A stretch of DNA of 5,820 nt from Candidatus Sumerlaeota bacterium (lineage in GTDB: Bacteria > Sumerlaeota > Sumerlaeia > MWCT01 > JAGHBZ01), in assembly GCA_021160705.1 (NCBI GenBank), contig JAGHBZ010000367.1, positions 1 through 5,820 on the forward strand, given 5' to 3'. Each line of letters opens with the position of its first letter. Within the stretch, counting starts at the first letter, position 1. Below the pieces are notes generated by a model that saw only the letters and a program-made list of their open reading frames with translations, was not told where the DNA came from and did no database searches. Positions 1-5,736 of the stretch are shown piece by piece. Both the position numbers and the translations under genes were made by a program.

Positions 1-614
1 GTCAGGAATGGCTCATTCTTGCAGCGATAAACTATTTTACTTTCATCGTCCAGAAATTCGTTTTCCTCTGTATCCTTTATCAGAGACGAGTAATAAGTAT
101 TTTCTTTCTCTCCTTTTCCACCAGCGGGTCTATCGTCCGGGTCTCGCCAATCAATGATTGCGTATGCTATGTCTTCCACCTTATCTTCTTCAACGCCGAG
201 TGTGAGTAGCAATTCTTTTAATACCTGGAATCTGGCGGTATTTATGTTTATGAGACTGTCTTTATCAATTATCAGCACAGAGTACTTACCCGGACCATAT
301 TCAATATCCATTTTGTCATTCGGATTTGCCCACACATCCCCTTCCGCATCAAATCGGTATCCACCTTCACTGGTATCAATGATAAGGTCATTTTTCAGGT
401 CTGCCACTGCTTTTGCTATGCCAGCTTGTGCAAGTGCTCTTGCCTGGGCACTCTGGCGAAACTGTTTTGTCAACTTCATCTCCAGCCGAACCTGGTAGGA
501 TAGTGAATACGCAATAATTGCCAGCACTACCGCAATCCATAACGTCACCAGCAGAATTACTCCTTTTTCTCTGCTCCTGCTACTGCTGCTCTTAAATGCC
601 TCTAATCCCTTCAT
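1..614 (-). CDS. gspK: GspK-like minor pseudopilin of the type II secretion system (3' end missing)
   Basis: By family, GspK is the largest minor pseudopilin and caps the periplasmic pseudopilus together with GspI and GspJ. I translated 204 codons from the ATG at 614-612 with no stop before the window edge, so the C-terminal part is missing. Residues 12-18 are a short basic leader ending in Gly18, the expected prepilin-peptidase site. It is followed by the hydrophobic helix VILLVTLWIAVVLAIIA (19-35). Mature position +5 is Val instead of the Glu of other pseudopilins, which is normal for GspK. The Ala-rich stretch 57-73 (QARALAQAGIAKAVADL), SLININTA (120-127) and IIDWRDPDD (153-161) are GspK hallmarks, and YRCKNEPFL (196-204) resembles the conserved NAPF segment. 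An acidic stretch at about 181-193 separates these blocks. The start lies two bases after the gspJ stop and is preceded by a purine run inside gspJ, so translation is probably coupled. I am confident of the family; the full length is unknown. Confidence 0.9.
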   Translation of the reverse strand, partial: MKGLEAFKSSSSRSREKGVILLVTLWIAVVLAIIAYSLSYQVRLEMKLTKQFRQSAQARALAQAGIAKAVADLKNDLIIDTSEGGYRFDAEGDVWANPNDKMDIEYGPGKYSVLIIDKDSLININTARFQVLKELLLTLGVEEDKVEDIAYAIIDWRDPDDRPAGGKGEKENTYYSSLIKDTEENEFLDDESKIVYRCKNEPFL

Positions 615-615
615 C

Positions 616-1593
616 TCAATCTTCTTCCTCTTCTTTTGATGGGATATTATTTTCTTTCGCAGCTGGGATATTTATTAATGTTTGAAATGTCATTCTGCGT
701 TCACCCTTTTCTGGGTCAACGAGCTGGAGTTTAATAAATACATACCCGGGCAATCCATCTATGGGTTTTCTCATCTCCTCGCGCATCCGCTGTGGATACT
801 CAGGGTCGTCCGGGTCTAATTCAGGCAATGGATTCCGATATTTTCGTTCTTCTGAGCTCCAGTCCTCTGCCTCAAGCCACTCACCTTTAAAAAAGTAACC
901 ATACCTCACATCAAATTTTTCTACTCCTTCTGCAACAACTTCTACTGGTGCCTCGGGGGTAGGAACGGGGTTTCCTTCTTTATCTCTTGGAGGCAGAAAG
1001 ATTGGCTTGCTTTCTCTGAGTAGCATATTATTACGCACACCATATTTCACTCGTTCAAGCGCCCAGGGCGACCTTAGTATTGCTCCATCACTGTATTGAT
1101 AACGAACAAATTCAAAACTATCTGTCTCGCCATTATTAGCACCATTAAATTTCAGGTCTATGGGTATACCCCAGTTGTATGGGTCCAGAGGGTTTTCTTC
1201 TTCGTCAATATCCTGAGTATCTTTTCGTTTCAGGTTTCCCTTATTAAGTTTTTCTTTTATGTACTCATCAAGCGGTATACCCAGCTCCTCTGCCTCTTCT
1301 CGTAATTGTTCCACTTTCTCCAATTGTCTACGGATGTTCTGATTATAATCCGACTCCGGTATATAATAGATACTGTTAAGGTCTCTTCTTATGAGATGAA
1401 AACAAAATCGCGCCTCCTGCAAAAGTCGGTTCTTCTCGTCGCTGGCTTGATATGCCATAGTCCCTGTTCTGAAACTCATATAGACTGCGGTCACTACTAT
1501 GGAGAAAATTAACGTGGCAAGCGTAATCTCCAGCAATGTAAATCCGTGTTGATTATCTTTCTCAGTAGAGTTTATTTGCACGTTTACTCTCAT
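616..1593 (-). CDS. gspJ: GspJ-like minor pseudopilin, enlarged by charged insertions
   Basis: By family, GspJ binds GspI and GspK to form the pseudopilus tip complex in the periplasm. The 325-residue protein has a 17-residue leader ending in Gly17 and then FTLLEITLATLIFSIVV, with Glu22 at mature position +5: a canonical type III signal sequence. Residues 57-73 (LLQEARFCFHLIRRDLN), DSFEFVRYQ (158-166), the strand around LERVKYGVRNNMLLRES (179-195), the VEVVAEGVEKFDVRYGY block (217-233) and VFIKLQLVDPEKGERR (285-300) follow the order of the GspJ fold. GspJ is usually about 200 residues. The excess lies mainly in a charged, probably helical stretch at about 82-140, a Pro/Glu-rich stretch at about 240-278, and an acidic tail (317-325). 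The ATG start is favoured by a GGAG ten bases upstream; a GTG at codon 5 is the alternative. The gene overlaps gspI by 32 bases in another frame. Confidence 0.85.
   Translation of the reverse strand: MRVNVQINSTEKDNQHGFTLLEITLATLIFSIVVTAVYMSFRTGTMAYQASDEKNRLLQEARFCFHLIRRDLNSIYYIPESDYNQNIRRQLEKVEQLREEAEELGIPLDEYIKEKLNKGNLKRKDTQDIDEEENPLDPYNWGIPIDLKFNGANNGETDSFEFVRYQYSDGAILRSPWALERVKYGVRNNMLLRESKPIFLPPRDKEGNPVPTPEAPVEVVAEGVEKFDVRYGYFFKGEWLEAEDWSSEERKYRNPLPELDPDDPEYPQRMREEMRKPIDGLPGYVFIKLQLVDPEKGERRMTFQTLINIPAAKENNIPSKEEEED
627..630 (-). promoter_or_regulatory. Probable ribosome binding site of gspK, inside the end of gspJ
   Basis: The minus strand reads GAGG here, within a purine run formed by the Glu codons at the gspJ C-terminus. 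It lies 12 bases before the gspK ATG, which is rather far, but the run AAGAAG between them may also contribute. The acidic tail of GspJ and the gspK translation signal therefore share the same bases. Confidence 0.45.
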
Positions 1594-2044
1594 ACGTAAA
1601 TTTCTCCAAGCCGGTTAAATAACTAACCAGATGCACTGCGCGGTATGGTCGACGACGCCCATCATCATAATATACATCAATAGTAATTTGTGTTAAGTTC
1701 GTAAAATCCTCAATTTCGCTCTCAAGAGAGAGGTCTGGATAATCAACCTCTACCTCTTCAATGCTCGCCTCCCAGTAGTAGAAAGGAAATCCATCTTCCT
1801 GAAAGTCTCCGCCCAGCTGGTCTTCCTCTGGGGGTTGTAATTCAAACTCCTGCAGGAGCTCATTTGCAAGCATAGTGGCTATGGTAGCAATCTCCGCATT
1901 ATGCGTACCCCGTATAGAGACAGAGAAAGAACGCAATATTGAAGCCACTGTGACTGAAATAATCACCATTGATATAATTACTTCAAGCAGAATGAAACTC
2001 CGAATTAAGTCGCCCCGAATATGTTTATTTCTGAATTTCATCAT
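1562..2044 (-). CDS. gspI: GspI-like minor pseudopilin with Ser before the cleavage site
   Basis: By family, GspI is the minor pseudopilin that nucleates the tip complex with GspJ and GspK. The 160-residue protein has a basic leader (MMKFRNKHIRGDLIRS) and then FILLEVIISMVIISVTVASIL, with Glu21 at mature position +5. The residue just before Phe17 is Ser16 (codon AGT), where prepilin peptidase normally finds Gly. The rest fits the T2SS I family: ATIATMLANELLQE (54-65) in the conserved helix, GGDFQEDGFPFYYWEASIEEV (78-98) matching the usual G-D-F...Y-W-E pattern, then TQITIDVYYDDGR (118-130) and AVHLVSYLTG (136-145). Mature length would be about 144 residues, slightly longer than typical. Two ATG codons are adjacent; AAGG lies 4 bases before the first and 7 before the second, so initiation at codon 2 is equally plausible. 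The gene starts 12 bases after the gspH stop and its end overlaps gspJ. Confidence 0.87.
   Translation of the reverse strand: MMKFRNKHIRGDLIRSFILLEVIISMVIISVTVASILRSFSVSIRGTHNAEIATIATMLANELLQEFELQPPEEDQLGGDFQEDGFPFYYWEASIEEVEVDYPDLSLESEIEDFTNLTQITIDVYYDDGRRRPYRAVHLVSYLTGLEKFTYESKRANKLY
1604..1607 (-). promoter_or_regulatory. Probable ribosome binding site of gspJ, inside gspI
   Basis: The minus strand reads GGAG (in TTGGAGAAA) ten bases before the gspJ ATG at 1593. It lies within the last codons of gspI, which fits translational coupling of two tip subunits. It supports the ATG at 1593 over the in-frame GTG at 1581. Confidence 0.5.
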
Positions 2045-2048
2045 TGCA

Positions 2049-2052
2049 CCTT
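2049..2052 (-). promoter_or_regulatory. Probable ribosome binding site of gspI
   Basis: AAGG on the minus strand sits in the 12-base gap between the gspH stop and the tandem ATG pair of gspI. Spacing is 4 bases to the ATG at 2044 and 7 bases to the ATG at 2041, which slightly favours the second ATG. Confidence 0.45.
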
Positions 2053-2056
2053 GTCT

Positions 2057-2641
2057 TCAGGATTCTGGGTTGCCTGAATCTGCTGGTTCGCCTTTATACA
2101 CACGGGCAATGCCCGTTGATGGTGCCACATCAATGGTCATTTTGTTGCCTTTTTTGTTTGCCAGCACAATGGTCGCACCAGTGGCTGAGCTGTTCGGAAA
2201 GAAAATTACTCTGGCAATTTTCTTGTTCTTTGCATCTGGGGGCGCATCTGTAGAGACCTCCTTGAACCAGACATCTACCGGTAGATAATGCCTCTGCTCA
2301 ACTTCTCTTCGCCTCTTGTGCTCGCCCGGGTAATAGTCCTCGTCTTCGTCTCTCCGAGGCAGCGTGAGCTGATACCAGTCCTCGTCTACATTGATTTTCA
2401 CCTGTACCGGAACCCCAGAATAGATAGCTTCTGCCCGTGCTAAACGCAACAAGACCGCCAAATCCCTGGCTCCTGTCTGTAATTGATTTTTTAGATATAC
2501 ACCTTTTAATCGTGGTGAACCAATTAGAAAAAGTATCGTGAGAATTGATATTACCACCAGGATTTCTAAAAAGGTGAATCCTTGCTCTCTTTTCTTTGCT
2601 GCTTCTTTTTTATATTCCCTTTTGATTATCACTCCAAACAA
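2057..2641 (-). CDS. gspH: GspH/FimT-type pseudopilin with a TTG start
   Basis: By family, GspH is a minor pseudopilin thought to join the tip complex to the GspG shaft. The 194-residue protein has a 21-residue basic leader ending in EQG, then FTFLEILVVISILTILFLIG with Glu26 at mature position +5. GARDLAVLLRLARAEAIYSGVPVQV (57-81) is the helix and strand that define the GspH/FimT family. IARVIFFPNSSATGATIVL (142-160) and MTIDVAPSTGIARVYKG (168-184) match the family's C-terminal strands, including the TG turn. A highly charged segment lies at about 96-118. It is not GspG: it lacks the short length and the C-terminal Asp-rich calcium site of that family. The first possible start after the in-frame TAA is TTG at 2641; GTG at 2632 is the only close alternative. 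The gene begins 19 bases after the gspF stop, in the place where gspG would normally be. Confidence 0.85.
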   Translation of the reverse strand: MFGVIIKREYKKEAAKKREQGFTFLEILVVISILTILFLIGSPRLKGVYLKNQLQTGARDLAVLLRLARAEAIYSGVPVQVKINVDEDWYQLTLPRRDEDEDYYPGEHKRRREVEQRHYLPVDVWFKEVSTDAPPDAKNKKIARVIFFPNSSATGATIVLANKKGNKMTIDVAPSTGIARVYKGEPADSGNPES

Positions 2642-2655
2642 CCCAAAGAGTTATT

Positions 2656-2661
2656 CCTCCT
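2656..2661 (-). promoter_or_regulatory. Strong Shine-Dalgarno for gspH overlapping the gspF stop
   Basis: The minus strand reads TAGGAGG, so a perfect AGGAGG overlaps the gspF stop codon TAG. It lies 14 bases before the TTG start of gspH, longer than the usual 5-9. No ATG, GTG or TTG in the gspH frame is closer, because an in-frame TAA lies between the site and the TTG. Confidence 0.65.
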
Positions 2662-3874
2662 ATAAAGTGGGCTCCAGGCTGAATATTGGTAACAGCATTG
2701 AAATCACAATAAATGCGACCATTACTCCCATTAAAAGAATAATTATTGGCTCAATAAGAGATGTCAGCATCTTTATGGAACGGTCTACGTCTGTCTCGTA
2801 GGAGCTCGCTACTTTGGAGAGGACATCAGGTAGTCTTGCTGTCTCTTCGCCGACTGCGACCATATTAACCATTACTGGCGGGAACACTGGGCTCGTTCGC
2901 ATCACTCGTGCCATACTGCTACCCTGAGTAACCTCATTAATTATCTTTTCTATTTCAGCGGCAATAAGTTTATTGCCTGAAACATCCTTGGTAATTTCCA
3001 GTGCCTCCAATATCGGGACACCGTTCGCAAGGAGCGAACTTAATGTTCGGGCAAACCTGCCTATCTCCTGTTTTAACATAACCATCCCTATTATCGGGCT
3101 TCGTAGTTTTATTCGGTCTACTACCCATTGCCCCTCCTCAGTCCGGGCAAGGTTCCACAGTATTACCCCCACAACTAAAAGTACTCCAAGGATTAGCCAC
3201 CAATAGTGTCCAAGAAAATAAGAGACATTTATCATTACAGTGGTGATAAATGGTAGTGTCTGTTGCATCTCGCTGAATATTCGTACAATCTTCGGCACGA
3301 CCACTGTCATTAATATTATCATTGCTACGATACTGGCTGAAATCATTATGATAGGATAGACCATTGTAGATTTGACTTTTGCTTTTATCTCCTGCTCTTT
3401 CTCGGTCAGGTCTGCCAATCGTTCCATTACTACATCCAGAAATCCACCACGTTCACCTGCTCTGACCATTGCGCAATAAAGTTTATCAAAAGTTTTGGGA
3501 TGTTTTCCCAGTGCCTTGGATAGACTATCGCCTTCCTGAACATCCTGAAGTACATCGTTAATTATTTCCTTTAAGTATTCATTTGCCGTCTGAGTATGCA
3601 GGACATTCAATGCCTTAACCAGAGGCACACCTGCACTTATCAGGTCAGCCATCTGGCGGTTAAAATTTACTATATCGCTTAGCGAAATCTTTCGCCGTAT
3701 TATCTGAGAGAGCGACTGACGGGCTTTCTTCTCTGCTGACTCATCTATTATCTCTACAGGAAAATAACCCATCGACTGCAGACGATTAACCACTCCGGTG
3801 CGGTGTTCCGCTTCAAGTGTTCCCTGGATTAAGTTGCCTTTCTGGTCTTTTGCTTTGTAGGAAAACGTCGGCAT
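2660..3874 (-). CDS. gspF: GspF, T2SS inner-membrane platform protein
   Basis: By family, GspF is the polytopic inner-membrane protein that contacts the GspE ATPase and couples ATP hydrolysis to pseudopilus assembly. At 404 residues it has the normal family length. The N-terminus MPTFSYKAKDQKGNLIQGTLEAE is typical. Two T2SSF repeats are visible. The first (about 68-193) contains RQMADLISAGVPLVKAL and GERGGFLDVVMERLADLTEKE. The second (about 271-394) contains GRFARTLSSLLANGVPILEAL and GEETARLPDVLSKVASSYE. Membrane segments are at about 172-194, 222-240 and 373-395, the last ending in LLPIF. In the second repeat Ala346 replaces the Gly or Ser often found in GEETG. The ATG at 3874 is the only start between the upstream in-frame TGA and the conserved N-terminus. 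No good ribosome binding site lies at normal spacing. The gene follows gspE after 79 bases, and its stop overlaps the gspH ribosome binding site. Confidence 0.95.
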   Translation of the reverse strand: MPTFSYKAKDQKGNLIQGTLEAEHRTGVVNRLQSMGYFPVEIIDESAEKKARQSLSQIIRRKISLSDIVNFNRQMADLISAGVPLVKALNVLHTQTANEYLKEIINDVLQDVQEGDSLSKALGKHPKTFDKLYCAMVRAGERGGFLDVVMERLADLTEKEQEIKAKVKSTMVYPIIMISASIVAMIILMTVVVPKIVRIFSEMQQTLPFITTVMINVSYFLGHYWWLILGVLLVVGVILWNLARTEEGQWVVDRIKLRSPIIGMVMLKQEIGRFARTLSSLLANGVPILEALEITKDVSGNKLIAAEIEKIINEVTQGSSMARVMRTSPVFPPVMVNMVAVGEETARLPDVLSKVASSYETDVDRSIKMLTSLIEPIIILLMGVMVAFIVISMLLPIFSLEPTL

Positions 3875-3953
3875 CTTATGATGCTTTCAATCCCTTTAGG
3901 CTCCTTTAATTTCTATATTTAATTCTCCGACTTTTCACTTCCCGGCTGCTGAA
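3875..3953 (-). other. gspE-gspF intergenic gap, A/T-rich, no gene
   Basis: These 79 bases form the only sizeable gap in the window. On the minus strand the middle holds an imperfect direct repeat (AATTAAA then AAATTAAA, 5 bases apart) and two purine runs, AAAGGAG (3907-3901) and AAAGGG (3897-3892). The runs lie 26 and 17 bases before the gspF ATG, too far for an ordinary ribosome binding site. I see no convincing hairpin followed by a T run, so no terminator, and no clear promoter pair. Confidence 0.5.
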
Positions 3954-5723
3954 TTACCCCTTTTTACTGTTTATCTTCTCTTGCGTCTGGGCAAGAAATT
4001 CAAAATGGTCAATCAGGAATTCGTCCTCCAGTGTCACTCGTAGGACTTCATCAATTGTAGTTATTCCCTGTTTTACTTTGTTCCACCCATCCAGTCTCAA
4101 TGGACGCATCCCGTGTCTAATAGCGGCTTTTCGGAGAACATTTGCCGATGCTCGCTGGGTGATTAGCTCCCTCAATTCGTCGTTCATTTTTACCATCTCA
4201 TAAATAGCTGTCCTGCCACGAAATCCCGTATATCGGCATTTCTCGCATCCCACCGGGCGATATAATGTCAGTCCTGATATATCCTCGCGCAAAATATTTA
4301 CCTGCTCAAGTGCTTCTCTGGGAGGGGTGTATGGCGTCTTGCACTCTGGACACAATACCCTGACCAGTCGCTGTGCCAGTATTCCCAGCACCGATGACGA
4401 AATCAAAAACGGTTCTATCTCCATATCAAGTAGCCTTGTTACTGCACTACAGGCATCATTCGTATGCAAAGTGGAAAAGACAAGGTGACCGGTCAACGCT
4501 GTACGGATTGTTATCTGGGCAGTCTCCTGGTCACGAATCTCGCCTACCATTATAACATCCGGGTCATGACGCAATACCGTCCGTAAACATCGTGCAAACG
4601 TCAACCCTATCTCTGGCTGTACCTGTATTTGCGAGGCTCCGTGTATGCGATATTCTATCGGGTCTTCAATAGTAATAATCTTTTTGTCAATGGTATTTAT
4701 CTCGCTGAGTGCTGCATAGAGCGTGGTAGATTTCCCTGAACCTGTGGGTCCAGTGACCAGGATAATTCCGTGTGGTTTCTTAATCATCTCTCGCAGTAGT
4801 CGCTGATGTTCTTCGTCAAATCCCAATCTATCCAGTCGGCATAACTCTGAATCACGGCTTAAGATACGAATACCTATAGATTCCCCGTAGGGAGTTGGAA
4901 TTGAGGATACTCGCAAATCAAAGTCTTTATCACCCATCTTTATTTTTATCTTGCCATCCTGAGGCAATCGGTGCTCTGCAATGTTCATATCTGCCATTAT
5001 CTTGACACGACTGATGATTGCAGATTGGAACTTCTTTATTGAAGGTGGAATTGCTGCCTCGTATAGTACGCCATCTATCCTATAACGAATTCGCAACTCA
5101 TTCTCCAGAGGCTCAATGTGAATATCCGTGGCACGGTCTGAAAATGCCTCAGCAATTAGCTGGTTCACAAATCGCACTATTGAGGCGTCTTCAGCCATAT
5201 TTTCTATGTCTTCTACTTCTGATTTTTCCACTTCAAGGGTCGGGGTCTGCTTCTCTTCATCTACCAGCTGCTCAACTGTATCTGCTCCTATGCCATAGTA
5301 TTTCTTTATTGCTTCTTTGATTTCTTTTTCACTGGCAACCACCGGTTCAATCTCAGTTTTCAAAATCAGCCTCAAATCGTCCAGCAAATGTATATCCAGC
5401 GGGTCAGATACCGCAATCTTCAGGACATTATCTTCCCGAGCCAATGGCACAAAGTTATAATGCGTCACTAATTTTGCCTGTACTGATGTGATTATGTCCT
5501 GAGGAATCTGGATTTCACTTAGCCGAACAAACGGGATGTTTAGCTGTTTTGCCAATGCCTCAAGTACGTCTTCTTCGCTGGCTAACCCCATCTTAATCAA
5601 TACTCTCCCAATCCGCTCTCCTGTCTTGTGGTGCTCTCGTAATGCCATATCAAGGTCATCCGGGTCAAGCTTGCCCTCTCCTACAAGTATCTCTCCCAAC
5701 AATGTATTCTCATCGCTTATCAT
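3954..5723 (-). CDS. gspE: GspE, T2SS assembly ATPase with MshEN-type N-domain
   Basis: By family, GspE is the hexameric cytoplasmic ATPase that drives pseudopilus assembly. From the ATG at 5723 it has 589 residues. Residues 8-60 form an MshEN-type domain: two 24-residue LGxxL repeats with a 5-residue spacer. An acidic linker (about 150-178) precedes the N2 domain (ATDIHIEP 198-205, RIRYRIDG 211-218). ATPase motifs are Walker A GPTGSGKST (325-333), the Asp box TIEDPIEY (351-358), Walker B DPDVIMVGEIRD (387-398, Glu395) and the His box TGHLVFSTLHTND (411-423). Two CxxC pairs (Cys458/461 and Cys493/496) form the zinc-binding domain, favouring GspE/PilB over PilT. About 20 residues extend past the usual VLRVT end. 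The frame is open to an ATG at 5813, with an in-frame TAG just before it. I prefer 5723 because GAAGGG lies 7 bases upstream and the protein then begins as family members usually do. Confidence 0.95.
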   Translation of the reverse strand: MISDENTLLGEILVGEGKLDPDDLDMALREHHKTGERIGRVLIKMGLASEEDVLEALAKQLNIPFVRLSEIQIPQDIITSVQAKLVTHYNFVPLAREDNVLKIAVSDPLDIHLLDDLRLILKTEIEPVVASEKEIKEAIKKYYGIGADTVEQLVDEEKQTPTLEVEKSEVEDIENMAEDASIVRFVNQLIAEAFSDRATDIHIEPLENELRIRYRIDGVLYEAAIPPSIKKFQSAIISRVKIMADMNIAEHRLPQDGKIKIKMGDKDFDLRVSSIPTPYGESIGIRILSRDSELCRLDRLGFDEEHQRLLREMIKKPHGIILVTGPTGSGKSTTLYAALSEINTIDKKIITIEDPIEYRIHGASQIQVQPEIGLTFARCLRTVLRHDPDVIMVGEIRDQETAQITIRTALTGHLVFSTLHTNDACSAVTRLLDMEIEPFLISSSVLGILAQRLVRVLCPECKTPYTPPREALEQVNILREDISGLTLYRPVGCEKCRYTGFRGRTAIYEMVKMNDELRELITQRASANVLRKAAIRHGMRPLRLDGWNKVKQGITTIDEVLRVTLEDEFLIDHFEFLAQTQEKINSKKG

Positions 5724-5730
5724 TTTGTTT

Positions 5731-5736
5731 CCCTTC
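5731..5736 (-). promoter_or_regulatory. Probable ribosome binding site deciding the gspE start
   Basis: GAAGGG on the minus strand lies 7 bases (AAACAAA) before the ATG at 5723. That ATG leads into MISDENTLLGEILV, the usual beginning of an MshEN domain. The earlier in-frame ATG at 5813 has only 7 bases of visible upstream sequence (TATATAG), so its own signal cannot be judged. Confidence 0.5.

Noticed and set aside
154..498. Plus-strand open frame of 114 codons
   Set aside because: It lies wholly opposite the gspK coding region, which has clear pseudopilin motifs. The predicted product is Ser/Phe-rich with no recognisable domain, as expected of an antisense shadow.
1875..2288. Plus-strand open frame of 137 codons spanning the gspI-gspH junction
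   Set aside because: Both strands cannot sensibly be coding here. The minus strand carries two family-typical proteins with leaders and ribosome binding sites, while the plus-strand product matches nothing I know.
3023..3039. Inverted repeat GTTCGC-AAGGA-GCGAAC inside gspF
   Set aside because: It lies within the conserved LLANGV coding segment, is not followed by a T run and is far from any gene boundary; probably chance.
3875..3953. Possible terminator or internal promoter in the gspE-gspF gap
   Set aside because: Only a 3-bp CCG/CGG pairing and short A/T repeats are visible. There is no stable stem with a T run and no matching -35/-10 pair at proper spacing.
5018..5320. Plus-strand open frame of 100 codons opposite gspE
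   Set aside because: It is antisense to the N2 and linker regions of a well-conserved ATPase. The Leu/Ser-rich product is typical of a reverse-frame artefact.
3954..5723. Type IV pilus system (PilB/PilC) instead of T2SS
   Set aside because: The ATPase and platform protein alone would be ambiguous, but the linked H-I-J-K minor pseudopilin set, especially the GspK signature ININTA and IIDWRDPDD, points to a T2SS-type system.
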